Shown: positions 8,954 through 15,766, counted from the first letter of the stretch. The stretch: 27,825 nucleotides of DNA from Acidobacteriota bacterium (GCA_016716435.1 JADJWI010000006.1:1-27825), one strand, 5' to 3'. Program-made: numbers and translations. The notes: generated by a model from the sequence alone, not told the origin.

Positions 8954-10750
8954 ATGTCTTATCAGGTAATCGCCCGAAAATGGAGGCCGCGAAACTTCGA
9001 AGAAGTCACCGGCCAGGAGCACATCACTCGTACGCTCAGCAACGCGATCGAGCACGACCGGCTCCACCATGCCTATTTGTTTTCGGGTGCACGCGGAGTT
9101 GGCAAGACAACCTCGGCCCGCATCTTCGCCAAGGCATTGAACTGCCGCCGGACGGATGGCCCGACCGCGATTCCCTGCTCCGCCGACTCGGGCGAGATAT
9201 GCGTTTCCTGCCTTGAGATCTCCGAAAGCCGCTCGATCGACGTGCTTGAGATCGACGCCGCTTCGCACACCGGCATCGACGATATTCGCGACACGATCCT
9301 CGAGAATATCACCGTAAACCCGGCGCGCGACCGCTACAAGATCTTCATTATCGACGAGGTCCATCAGCTCTCGCGGCAAGCATTCAACGCTCTTCTCAAA
9401 ACGCTCGAGGAACCGCCGCCAAACGTTGTCTTCATCATGGCGACGACCGAGCACCACAAGGTGCCGGAGACGATCACTTCGCGGTGCCAGGAGTTCATTT
9501 TCCGCACCATTCCGCAGCAGAAGATCTTCGAGCGGCTTCGGCTGATCGCCGACGCGGAAAAGATCGACATTGCCGACGAGGCACTTCGCGAGATCGCTCG
9601 CTCAGGCGAGGGCTCAATGCGCGACGCCCAGTCGAATTTTGACCAGGTGATCAGCTTTTCCGGAGCAAAGATCGGCCGCGAAGATGTGGTTTCCGCTCTC
9701 GGCATCGCGGGTTCGGATAACCTCTCTGCCGTCATCAAAGCCGTCGCCGAGAATGATGCCGCCGCGATCCTTCGTGTGGTCGATGACCTCGTCTCCGGCG
9801 GCCATGACCTCCGCAACTTCTGCCGAGACCTATTGGGCTTTGTCCGCGATCTTTCGGTGCTCAAGGTCTCGGGCTCGGAAGAGTTCATCGACGGCTCGGC
9901 TTTTCCCGCCGACGAGATGAAGCAGATCGCCGAAGCGTTCTCGGCCTCCGACCTTTTCCGCATCTTCCATTCGCTTGCGGAAACGGAGGTCCGGCTTAAA
10001 GAAGCTCTCCAAAGCCGCTACGTGCTCGAGCTCGGGCTCGTCCGGCTGTCAGAGATGAAACGCGTAACGCCCGTCGAAGAGCTCCTGAAAAGGCTTGCGG
10101 AACTCGAATCCTCGCTCGGCTCCTCTGAACCGCGTGCCGCGACCGCCAACACTTCGAGCCCGAAAGCACCGATCCCGGAAAAAAAAACTCTGAACTCTGA
10201 GCCGGCTGCTCGATTTGCCGAGCCGCCGCCCGAGGAACCGCCGTTTTATCCCGAAGAGCCGCCCTTCGAGCCGCCTTTCGATCCCGAACCCACGCCGATC
10301 GAGCCCGTTCGGGAACGTGCCGAATTCGCCGTCCCCGACGATCTTCCATCAAAGATCCCACCGCGAACTGCCGAAGAGCTTGAGCATTTCGAAGCTCCGG
10401 CGCTTGATACTGCGTTCGAAGAAGCCGTGCTCCGTTCCGGCGAGAGTATGGTCTTTCTTAGCGTCGGCCCGGAGCTGAAAGCACAAATTGTTCCCGCTGC
10501 CGTTGCCGCGGCGCATGCCGGGTCGTCATCAGCTCCGTATCGCAATTATGTACGCGACAGCGAACGGATCATACCCGATTTCGCCCGCCCGCCCGCCGAA
10601 CCCGAAGAAGACCTGACGATGCCCGAACCGCCGCCGGAAGACGCTTCGCCCGACGTGCTTCTCGAATATGCCGGCAACCGGCCCGACGTCCGAAAAGTGC
10701 TGAAGCTTTTCCGGGCGGAGCTGGTCGACGTCCGCCGAGCGGACAAGTGA
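8954..10750 (+). CDS. dnaX: DNA polymerase III subunits gamma and tau
   Basis: Clamp-loader ATPase of the replisome. The 598-residue frame is intact: YQVIARKWRPRNFEEVTGQEH opening with Walker A GARGVGKTT at 45-53, zinc-module cysteines C64, C75, C84 and C87, Walker B IIDEVHQLS at 132-140, sensor-1 region IMATTEHHKVPETITSRCQEF, and the domain III collar to about residue 375. A proline/glutamate-rich linker (PEEPPFEPPFDPEP) and a C-terminal tau domain ending VRKVLKLFRAELVDVRRADK follow. The ATG at 8954 lacks a clear ribosome site because a heptamer array fills it. An A9 tract at codons 409-412 probably gives a short gamma form by slippage. Confidence 0.96.
   Translation: MSYQVIARKWRPRNFEEVTGQEHITRTLSNAIEHDRLHHAYLFSGARGVGKTTSARIFAKALNCRRTDGPTAIPCSADSGEICVSCLEISESRSIDVLEIDAASHTGIDDIRDTILENITVNPARDRYKIFIIDEVHQLSRQAFNALLKTLEEPPPNVVFIMATTEHHKVPETITSRCQEFIFRTIPQQKIFERLRLIADAEKIDIADEALREIARSGEGSMRDAQSNFDQVISFSGAKIGREDVVSALGIAGSDNLSAVIKAVAENDAAAILRVVDDLVSGGHDLRNFCRDLLGFVRDLSVLKVSGSEEFIDGSAFPADEMKQIAEAFSASDLFRIFHSLAETEVRLKEALQSRYVLELGLVRLSEMKRVTPVEELLKRLAELESSLGSSEPRAATANTSSPKAPIPEKKTLNSEPAARFAEPPPEEPPFYPEEPPFEPPFDPEPTPIEPVRERAEFAVPDDLPSKIPPRTAEELEHFEAPALDTAFEEAVLRSGESMVFLSVGPELKAQIVPAAVAAAHAGSSSAPYRNYVRDSERIIPDFARPPAEPEEDLTMPEPPPEDASPDVLLEYAGNRPDVRKVLKLFRAELVDVRRADK
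10179..10187 (+). promoter_or_regulatory. A9 slippage tract in dnaX, likely gamma/tau switch
   Basis: Nine consecutive A residues lie just after the clamp-loader domains. Gain of one A gives E-K-K-N-S-E-L then TGA; loss of one A gives E-K-K-L then TGA. Both alternative frames therefore stop within eight codons, yielding a 412- to 415-residue gamma-like product. Thermus thermophilus dnaX uses an A9 tract in this way through transcriptional slippage; that it works here is inferred. Confidence 0.6.
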
Positions 10751-10805
10751 ATTGCCGGAAGTAGCTTTGCCGATGCGGTGATTTTGCGACAATCAGCGGT
10801 AAGGA

Positions 10806-11675
10806 ATGAAACTGAAAAGCCAAGCTCCGTTCGCCGCTTTCCTTCTGTTGATCTTCCACCTCGCGGTGGCTTTGCCGGCCGTTGCCCAGGACGAACCTTT
10901 CTCGATCAATCGCTCGCCGCTTCCCGCACCGACCGGATTTGTGAACGACTTCGCCGGCGTCCTAAGCCCGGAAGATAAGAACAACGTCGAAACACGGCTT
11001 CGCGAGTTCCGCGACAAGACCGGAGTTGAGATCTCCGTCGCGGTTGTCCGGACCACCGGCGAACGCGATATCTTCGATTATTCGCTCGCCGTCGCACGCG
11101 GATGGGGCATCGGGCTTGATCAGGACGATAATCCTGCGGCACTGCTCTTTATCGCGGTTGACGACCGGAAATACTTTACCCACGTTAGCAAAGACCTCGA
11201 GGACGAACTCCCTGATGGTCTCGTCGGCGATCTTCAGCGTCGTTACCTTGTGCCGGAGTTTCGCAAAGGCAACTACGGGAAAGGCATCGCCGATACGATC
11301 GAAATGTACATTCGCACCTATGAGGCCCGCAGCAGCGGCTCGGTGCTGACACCAACGCTGCCGAATAACGAAGGCCCAAGCGAGGCTCCGCTTTTCAGCA
11401 TATTTTGCTGTCTCGCTATCATGCTTTTTCTGATACTTGTGGCCTGGTCAAACCGCAACAAACGCGGCCGATCGGATGATGATAACGACCGTTGGGGCGG
11501 CGGTGGATTCGGCGGGGGCGGCGGAGCATTGCCCTGGATAATCCTCGGCGGCTCGGGCGGCAGCTCGTCTGACAGTTCGTCGTCCTGGGACTGGGGCGGA
11601 GGTGGCGGCTCGGATTGGGGCGGCTTTGGCGGCGGCGGCGATTTCGGAGGCGGCGGTGCCGGCGGCGATTGGTAG
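10806..11675 (+). CDS. TPM-domain secreted/membrane protein with glycine-rich C-terminus
   Basis: TPM_phosphatase family (PF04536), found in plant thylakoid-repair factor TLP18.3 and bacterial YgcG-type proteins; acid-phosphatase activity is reported for the plant protein, and the bacterial role is unclear. The 289-residue product has a signal peptide (about 1-28, cleaved after VAQ), the TPM domain from VNDFAGVLSPEDKNNVETRL to about residue 180 with EISVAVVRTTGER and NPAALLFIAVDDRKYF, one membrane helix near 195-215, and a Gly/Ser/Trp-rich tail (DWGGFGGGGDFGGGGAGGDW). The domain probably sits outside the membrane. It heads a three-gene plus-strand cluster with a nucleotidyltransferase-like gene and lemA. 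Confidence 0.88.
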   Translation: MKLKSQAPFAAFLLLIFHLAVALPAVAQDEPFSINRSPLPAPTGFVNDFAGVLSPEDKNNVETRLREFRDKTGVEISVAVVRTTGERDIFDYSLAVARGWGIGLDQDDNPAALLFIAVDDRKYFTHVSKDLEDELPDGLVGDLQRRYLVPEFRKGNYGKGIADTIEMYIRTYEARSSGSVLTPTLPNNEGPSEAPLFSIFCCLAIMLFLILVAWSNRNKRGRSDDDNDRWGGGGFGGGGGALPWIILGGSGGSSSDSSSSWDWGGGGGSDWGGFGGGGDFGGGGAGGDW

Positions 11676-11686
11676 CGGGAACAATT

Positions 11687-12406
11687 ATGCAGAATCAATT
11701 TTCAGCATTTATCGATGACCTAAAGACGACCCACGGCCGCAATCTCGCTTCGGTTGTTCTTTACGGCTCGGCCGCGGCCGGAGATTTTATCCCGACGCGG
11801 TCCGATTACAATATCCTCATCGCCCTGCACGAGATAACGCCGAAGGAGCTCCGCAGTTCCCACGCTTGCATCCGCGAATGGCACAAGCTTGGCCATCCGG
11901 TGCCGGTCTATTTCACGGTCTCCGAGCTTAAGAACGCCGCGGATGTTTTCCCCATCGAGTTTCACCAAATGGAAATGGCCCACAAGGTGCTTTACGGCTC
12001 TGACGTGCTCGAAGGCCTCGAGATCCACGACGATTTTCTTCGCCACCAGATCGAATACGAACTCCGAAGCAAGCTCTTGCTGCTTCGGCGTCAGTATATT
12101 CCGGCCTCGGCGTCTCCCGAAGGGCTCAAAAAGCTGATGGGCGAAAGCCTGACCAGCTTTTCGGCACTCTTCCGGGCGATACTGCTAATGCTCGGCGAAA
12201 AAGCGCCAAACAAGAAACGCGGGATCGTCGACCGGGCGGTCGCAAGGCTTGGTCTGGACAGCGAGGTCTTTGAATTGTTATTTAGAATAAGAGAAAATGA
12301 CCACACATTGGAGATGGACGAAAAAGGGGCCGACGATCTATTTGGTCGCTACCTTTTGCAGGTCGAAAAGACCATTAACTCGATAGATAGTATCGGAAAA
12401 GGCTAA
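11687..12406 (+). CDS. Nucleotidyltransferase-domain protein with altered active-site motif
   Basis: The 239-residue product begins with a pol-beta-like minimal nucleotidyltransferase signature, VVLYGSAAAGDFIPTRSDYN then ILIAL. The second aspartate expected in the D-x-D pair is Asn here, so catalysis may be weakened or lost. The rest (HQIEYELRSKLLLLRRQYIP, SLTSFSALFRAILLMLGEKA, FELLFRIREND) is helical and resembles HEPN-like or substrate-binding extensions. The first ATG of the clean frame (11687) is 11 bp after the TPM gene, and lemA follows 28 bp after the stop, so the three are probably one operon. Specific substrate unknown; it is not an obvious toxin–antitoxin pair. Confidence 0.72.
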   Translation: MQNQFSAFIDDLKTTHGRNLASVVLYGSAAAGDFIPTRSDYNILIALHEITPKELRSSHACIREWHKLGHPVPVYFTVSELKNAADVFPIEFHQMEMAHKVLYGSDVLEGLEIHDDFLRHQIEYELRSKLLLLRRQYIPASASPEGLKKLMGESLTSFSALFRAILLMLGEKAPNKKRGIVDRAVARLGLDSEVFELLFRIRENDHTLEMDEKGADDLFGRYLLQVEKTINSIDSIGKG

Positions 12407-12434
12407 CGGCGATTGCCGGGGAAGAAGAACGAAT

Positions 12435-13085
12435 ATGAAACGAGCGATCTTATTGACAATAGCGGTGTTCTCGGCCACTTTTCTTAGCGGCTGCAGCTAC
12501 AACGAACTGACGGCGAAACAGCAGAACGTAAAAGGCAAATGGGCAAACGTCGAGAGCTCGATGCAGCGGCGGGCCGACCTTATCCCAAACTTAGTAGAAA
12601 CTGCTAAGATGGCCGGCGTGCAGGAGCAAGAGGTCTTCGGCCAGATCGCCGAAGCGCGGTCGCGTCTGCTTAACGCACAGCAGCAGCCCGGCCAGGGCGT
12701 CGAAGGCGACAAAAGTCCCGAGCAGCGGCAGGCCGTCATCGAAGCGAACAACAGCTTTGGCGGAACGATCGGCCGCCTGCTGAGCCTTCAGGAACAATAC
12801 CCTCAGCTTCGTTCAAGCGATGCGTTTATGAAGGTTCAGGATGAGCTCTCGGGAACTGAAAACCGCATAAACACGGCCAGGATCGATTTCAATGAAGCTG
12901 TCACGGATTACAACACGACCCGCAACTCTTTCCCGGCGGTGATTACGGCAGGCATTTTCGGGTTCAAAGAGGAGCCCTTTTTCCAGGCGGACCCAAGTGC
13001 CCGGCAGGCCCCGACGGTCGGCGACGCAAACTCTCTCCGGCGTCAACAAGCACCAGCAAACCCTGCACCGGCGGCTAACAACTAG
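12435..13085 (+). CDS. lemA: LemA family lipoprotein
   Basis: LemA proteins are membrane-anchored, coiled-coil proteins often paired with TPM-domain proteins; the role is unclear. The 216-residue product has a lipoprotein leader with lipobox LSGC (Cys20), then the hallmark VKGKWANVESSMQRRADLIP NLVETAK stretch, a helical core with SFGGTIGRLLSLQEQYPQL and LSGTENRINTARIDFNEAVT, and the typical FPAVITAGIFGFKEEPFFQA followed by a Pro/Ala-rich tail. All landmarks match the family, and the length is normal. It ends the plus-strand cluster and faces the microcompartment operon tail-to-tail. Confidence 0.94.
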   Translation: MKRAILLTIAVFSATFLSGCSYNELTAKQQNVKGKWANVESSMQRRADLIPNLVETAKMAGVQEQEVFGQIAEARSRLLNAQQQPGQGVEGDKSPEQRQAVIEANNSFGGTIGRLLSLQEQYPQLRSSDAFMKVQDELSGTENRINTARIDFNEAVTDYNTTRNSFPAVITAGIFGFKEEPFFQADPSARQAPTVGDANSLRRQQAPANPAPAANN

Positions 13086-13091
13086 AGCAGT

Positions 13092-13301
13092 TCAAAATCC
13101 TCGGGAACTGCACATCGAACAATGATCGCAAGGCCTGTCGTTCGGCTCGAACTGACAGGCCTTACTTTCGCCAATACCTTCGAATATCTGGTCCGCGATC
13201 GCCTCGGCGATTGAAAATTGGTCAAAACTCGAATGGCCCGAGCGGATGTCCGAATCCGGAAATCGAGCTTCGTTGCGTAACTGTAGATCAGGTTGCTTCA
13301 T
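13092..13301 (-). CDS. Small four-cysteine protein coupled to the microcompartment operon, not recognised
   Basis: A 69-residue reading frame whose ATG shares an A with the TAA of the upstream vertex-protein gene (TAATG at 13299-13303), the same junction used between two vertex genes. Residues 26-45 (FDQFSIAEAIADQIFEGIGE) form a strongly amphipathic helix like the encapsulation peptides of microcompartment cargo. The C-terminus holds C49-x8-C58-x2-C61-x2-C64 with H60 (PCDHCSMC), a plausible Fe–S or zinc site, ending SSRGF. I know no named family for it. Translational coupling and position suggest a cargo or assembly role. A hairpin within the frame (13130-13163) offers the counter-view that it is partly non-coding. 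Confidence 0.6.
   Translation of the reverse strand: MKQPDLQLRNEARFPDSDIRSGHSSFDQFSIAEAIADQIFEGIGESKACQFEPNDRPCDHCSMCSSRGF
13130..13163. terminator. Long hairpin between the convergent lemA and microcompartment operons
   Basis: AAGGCCTGTC (13130-13139) pairs with GACAGGCCTT (13154-13163), and GTTCG pairs with CGAAC inside, leaving a 3-nt loop and one bulge. It lies 45 bp after lemA and inside the small four-cysteine gene. Neither side has a convincing U-run, so it is a candidate bidirectional terminator or RNA-stability element rather than a classical terminator. Confidence 0.5.
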
Positions 13302-13576
13302 TACGCAGTAAGATCGACCCGATCAACGACACCAACGATCGCAGAATCGATAGCGGCACCGGGTTTGCCGGTTGCGGCGGTCGAGGCTGACCAGCCTTCC
13401 TGGGCAATGAGGACGATATCGCCTTCGCCGGAATCGACCGAATCGAGAGCAAGGCAGGTGTATTCCATATCTTCGCCCTCGGGTGTGATCTGCCGGCAAA
13501 GCATTATCCGCGAACCCTCGTAGCGTTGGTTCTTTTGCGTCGCTACTACATTGCCGATAACCCTTGCGATAAGCAT
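13301..13576 (-). CDS. Microcompartment vertex protein, EutN/CcmL family (BMC-P, copy 1)
   Basis: Pentameric shell protein (PF03319) that caps the vertices of bacterial microcompartments. The 91-residue product from the ATG at 13574-13576 shows the family pattern: MLIARVIGNVVATQKNQRYE opening, ALDSVDSGEGDIVLIAQ in the middle, and AAIDSAIVGVVDRVDL at the end. A longer frame starting at 13645 is unlikely because the fold begins at MLIARVIG. It is the third of three tandem paralogues, 14 bp after copy 2. A more hydrophobic insert (GWSASTAATGKPG) distinguishes it from the other two. Confidence 0.95.
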   Translation of the reverse strand: MLIARVIGNVVATQKNQRYEGSRIMLCRQITPEGEDMEYTCLALDSVDSGEGDIVLIAQEGWSASTAATGKPGAAIDSAIVGVVDRVDLTA

Positions 13577-13590
13577 TGTAAAACTTAAAC

Positions 13591-13869
13591 CTATCCCCGA
13601 TTCAAAACATGCGAATCTGAATCGATTATTCCGACTATCGTACAATCGGTCGGCGTTTCGTCGCGTTTGAAGGGGAAAGATGCCTCTTTACCGCGGCACC
13701 AGAAGACAAGCTCGCCTTCGCCTGCTCCGACGGCGTCAAGAGCGATCATCGGCTTGCCTTTATCTTTGAGGTCGGCGTCCAGGGTCTGGACAATGAGGAA
13801 CTTCCGCCCGTCGAGCGTCGCATTTTTAACGGTCGAGACGACCGTTCCGATAACCCGAGCGATCTGCAT
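13591..13869 (-). CDS. Microcompartment vertex protein, EutN/CcmL family (BMC-P, copy 2)
   Basis: Second pentameric vertex protein (92 residues). MQIARVIGTVVSTVKNATLD, KFLIVQTLDADLKDKGKPMI, ALDAVGAGEGELVFWCRGKE and TDCTIVGIIDSDSHVL match the family. The ATG at 13867-13869 overlaps the TAA of copy 3 (TAATG), giving translational coupling and near-equal expression. It is clearly diverged from copies 1 and 3, so the three are long-standing paralogues likely to occupy distinct vertices or form different pentamers, as in planctomycete-type and Haliangium shells. Confidence 0.95.
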   Translation of the reverse strand: MQIARVIGTVVSTVKNATLDGRKFLIVQTLDADLKDKGKPMIALDAVGAGEGELVFWCRGKEASFPFKRDETPTDCTIVGIIDSDSHVLNRG

Positions 13870-14153
13870 TATTTCGATCGGTCTGCAGCGGTAAGATCGA
13901 TGGTGTCGATCACGCCGATTATCGCCGAATCGACCGGGCAATCCTTGTTCCCTTCGGCCATCCGGGCGGACGACCCGCCGACGACGATCACCTTTTCGTG
14001 AAACCCTGCCCCGACCGTATCGACAGCAACAACATAGCCGCTCTGGTCAGAGCCGTCGAGATTGACGGGCTTGACGATGAGCAGCTTCTTTCCGTGGAGC
14101 CGTGCGTCCTTCTGGGTCGAAACGACCGTCCCTAAGATGCGTCCAATAATCAT
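13869..14153 (-). CDS. Microcompartment vertex protein, EutN/CcmL family (BMC-P, copy 3)
   Basis: Third pentameric vertex protein and the first of the three to be transcribed (94 residues): MIIGRILGTVVSTQKDARLH, KLLIVKPVNLDGSDQSGYVV, AVDTVGAGFHEKVIVVGGSS, ARMAEGNKDCPVDSAIIGVI and DTIDL. The GSSARMA…CPVDSAI stretch is the most family-typical of the set. The ATG at 14151-14153 is separated from the hexamer gene upstream by 73 bp that contain an inverted heptamer repeat, which may set the ratio of hexamer to pentamer mRNA. Confidence 0.95.
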   Translation of the reverse strand: MIIGRILGTVVSTQKDARLHGKKLLIVKPVNLDGSDQSGYVVAVDTVGAGFHEKVIVVGGSSARMAEGNKDCPVDSAIIGVIDTIDLTAADRSK

Positions 14154-14157
14154 GTAC

Positions 14158-14226
14158 AGTGGCCAGTGATCGGTGGTCAGTGTTCAGCGTCAGAAGTTCT
14201 GACAACCGGCCACTGACCACTTACCA
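14158..14226. repeat. Palindromic GTGGTCA heptamer arrays inside the microcompartment operon
   Basis: GTGGCCA, GTGATCG, GTGGTCA, GTGTTCA run from 14159 to 14186; the opposite arm (TTCTGAC, AACCGGC, CACTGAC, CACTTAC, 14197-14224) is the same heptamer in inverted orientation. The axis is a perfect 7+1+7 palindrome at 14189-14203 (GTCAGAA-G-TTCTGAC). It fills the gap between the hexamer gene and the first vertex gene and would form a stem in the operon transcript. Confidence 0.75.
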
Positions 14227-14505
14227 CTATTTAAGAACTACCGGCAAGGCTTCATCCACGCTCGAGTGCGGGCGGGGGATCACGTGGACGCTGATAAGCT
14301 CGCCTACGCGCCGAGCGGCCGCGGCTCCGGCATCCGTCGCGGCCTTTACCGCAGCAACGTCGCCGCGGACGATGGCAGTAACGAACCCGGCCCCGATCTT
14401 TTCATAACCGACCAGCTGCACATTCGCCGCCTTAACCATGGCGTCCGCCGCTTCGATCGTCGCAACGAGACCTTTCGTCTCGACCATTCCTAATGCTTCC
14501 TGCAT
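14227..14505 (-). CDS. Microcompartment hexameric shell protein (BMC-H)
   Basis: Forms the facets of a microcompartment shell (PF00936). The 92-residue product has ALGMVETKGLVATIEAADAM, AANVQLVGYEKIGAGFVTAI and VRGDVAAVKAATDAGAAAAR, ending RVGELISVHVIPRPHSSVDE plus a short tail. The pore loop reads K36-I-G-A39-G, with Ala where PduA has Ser; the pore should be small and slightly less polar. It is the only hexamer gene in the window, and no tandem-domain BMC-T gene is seen. It starts 4 bp after the aldolase stop. Confidence 0.97.
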   Translation of the reverse strand: MQEALGMVETKGLVATIEAADAMVKAANVQLVGYEKIGAGFVTAIVRGDVAAVKAATDAGAAAARRVGELISVHVIPRPHSSVDEALPVVLK

Positions 14506-14509
14506 TTAG

Positions 14510-15358
14510 TTATTTTCTCCTGATTTGCAAAGGGACAGTAGTCCGACTGAACCGTAAGTTTAACCCTAAATTCGCCGCCTGGCTCAAAAGCTCGATCAAC
14601 TCTTCTCTTGAGAGCGAGATCTTCTGCCCGTTTGCCTTATTCGCGGCCGGATAGTTTATATCAAGCTCGCATGTGATATTCGCTTCGTGCAGATATCCGC
14701 ACGCCTGGCAGCGGGCGTTTTCTTTCAGGTAACCCGCTTTTTCTCTTATATTTATGAGCTTTTCGATGGCGTCTTTCGGCAGATCGTTGGCACCGCCGAG
14801 TGCTTTCGCGAGAATTGCAATGCGGGCCGTGTGCTCGAGCGTCTCGAGCCGGTCAAACGCCTGCCATAGGTCGTCGCCATATGCGACCGCGCCGTGATTC
14901 GCCATCAATAGCGTTGTGATGGGCAACAAACGGCTTCATCGCCTCGGTCAGCTCATTCGTGGATGGCGTTCCGTAATCGGTTAGCGGTACGCAGCCGAGC
15001 GTCAGAATAACCTCGCTTAAATTGGTTTATCGATGGCCAAACCGGCGACCGCAAACGCCGTCCCGTGCGGCGGATGTGCGTGACAGACGGCCTTTACATC
15101 CGGCCGCATCTTGTAGATCAGCAAATGCATCGCGAGCTCCGACGACGCACGCTTATCAGAAAGCGGCTTGCCGTCCATGTCCGTCAGGGCAAGGCTATCT
15201 TCCGTCATACGGCCTTTGCAGGTCATCGTCGGCGTTGCGAGCACGGTGTTCTCGTCAAGCCGGATGCTGACATTGCCGTCCGATGAGACGACATAGCTCC
15301 GTTCATAGAGCAGCTTGCCGATCTCGATGATCAATTTTCTGGCCGATGATTCGTCCAT
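14510..15358 (-). CDS. Class II (fuculose/rhamnulose-phosphate type) aldolase with C-terminal extension, frameshifted
   Basis: Zinc-dependent retro-aldol cleavage of a sugar phosphate to DHAP and lactaldehyde would fit a fucose/rhamnose microcompartment. Visible: SSDGNVSIRL, ATPTMTCKGRMTEDSLALTD, the zinc histidines in CHAHPPHGTAFAVAGL, and after two frame changes (near 15021 and 14925, each a T missing from a homopolymer) a third histidine in LMANHGAVAYGD. Reconstructed length is about 282 residues against roughly 215 for FucA. The extra C-terminus has a CQACG pair near 14710 and a helix EELIELLSQAANLGLNL that resembles an encapsulation peptide. It directly precedes the hexamer gene, and an inverted repeat lies upstream. 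Confidence 0.88.
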
Positions 15359-15370
15359 ATAAACAAGAAT

Positions 15371-15410
15371 CCACAGATTAACACAACACCGCGGTCGCGT
15401 TAACCTGTGG
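15371..15410. promoter_or_regulatory. Inverted repeat upstream of the aldolase gene, possible operator
   Basis: CCACAGATTAAC (15371-15382) and GTTAACCTGTGG (15399-15410) are complementary at 11 of 12 positions, with a 16-bp spacer. It lies 13-52 bp before the aldolase ATG on the minus strand, where a repressor site or a 5' hairpin would be placed. No regulator gene is adjacent. Confidence 0.45.
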
Positions 15411-15430
15411 ATCGAAACTTGTACGAATAT

Positions 15431-15766
15431 TTACCGGACGCGTTCGAAAGTAACGCGGCCATCGTAAACCGGAGGAGCCGGGGGGGCCGGCGGCATCGGC
15501 GGCGTGACAGTAATTTCGGACGCCATATTGTTCAGCCGCTCGACCGTCATTCGCAGTTCCTCGTTCTCCATTGTAAGCCGAACGTTCTCGCGACGAAGCC
15601 CACGCATTTCGCGTTTGAAGCGTTTACAGTCATGCCGGTTCTTAAAGGAGCTCTTAAAAGATTCGGTCGGCGATGAAAGCGGTACGAAGATGCTTGCGAT
15701 CAGCACACCGATGGTCACAGCAAAAACGAAGGGAATGACGCGTTTGATTACGGAAAGAAATTGCAT
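15431..15766 (-). CDS. Single-pass membrane protein with coiled coil, unknown function
   Basis: About 111 residues from an ATG at 15764-15766 that has a good GAGGTG ribosome site 5 bp upstream. An N-terminal membrane helix (VIKRVIPFVFAVTIGVLIAS) is followed by a polar, arginine/glutamate-rich coiled coil (residues about 45-85, RREN, MENEELRMTVERL) and a proline-rich segment (PPMPPAPPAPPV) ending DGRVTFERVR. No family recognised. It precedes the aldolase by 72 bp on the same strand, so it may lead the microcompartment transcript, or it may be unrelated. Two cysteines are absent from the coil, so no metal site is suggested. Confidence 0.6.
   Translation of the reverse strand: MQFLSVIKRVIPFVFAVTIGVLIASIFVPLSSPTESFKSSFKNRHDCKRFKREMRGLRRENVRLTMENEELRMTVERLNNMASEITVTPPMPPAPPAPPVYDGRVTFERVR

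Noticed and set aside
11687..12406. Toxin–antitoxin (MNT–HEPN) pair
   Set aside because: Only one protein is present, it is longer than MNT antitoxins, and it sits in a TPM–LemA cluster rather than next to a HEPN toxin gene.
13577..13645. Upstream start for vertex protein copy 1
   Set aside because: The extra 23 residues overlap the end of copy 2 and precede the conserved MLIARVIG start of the fold.
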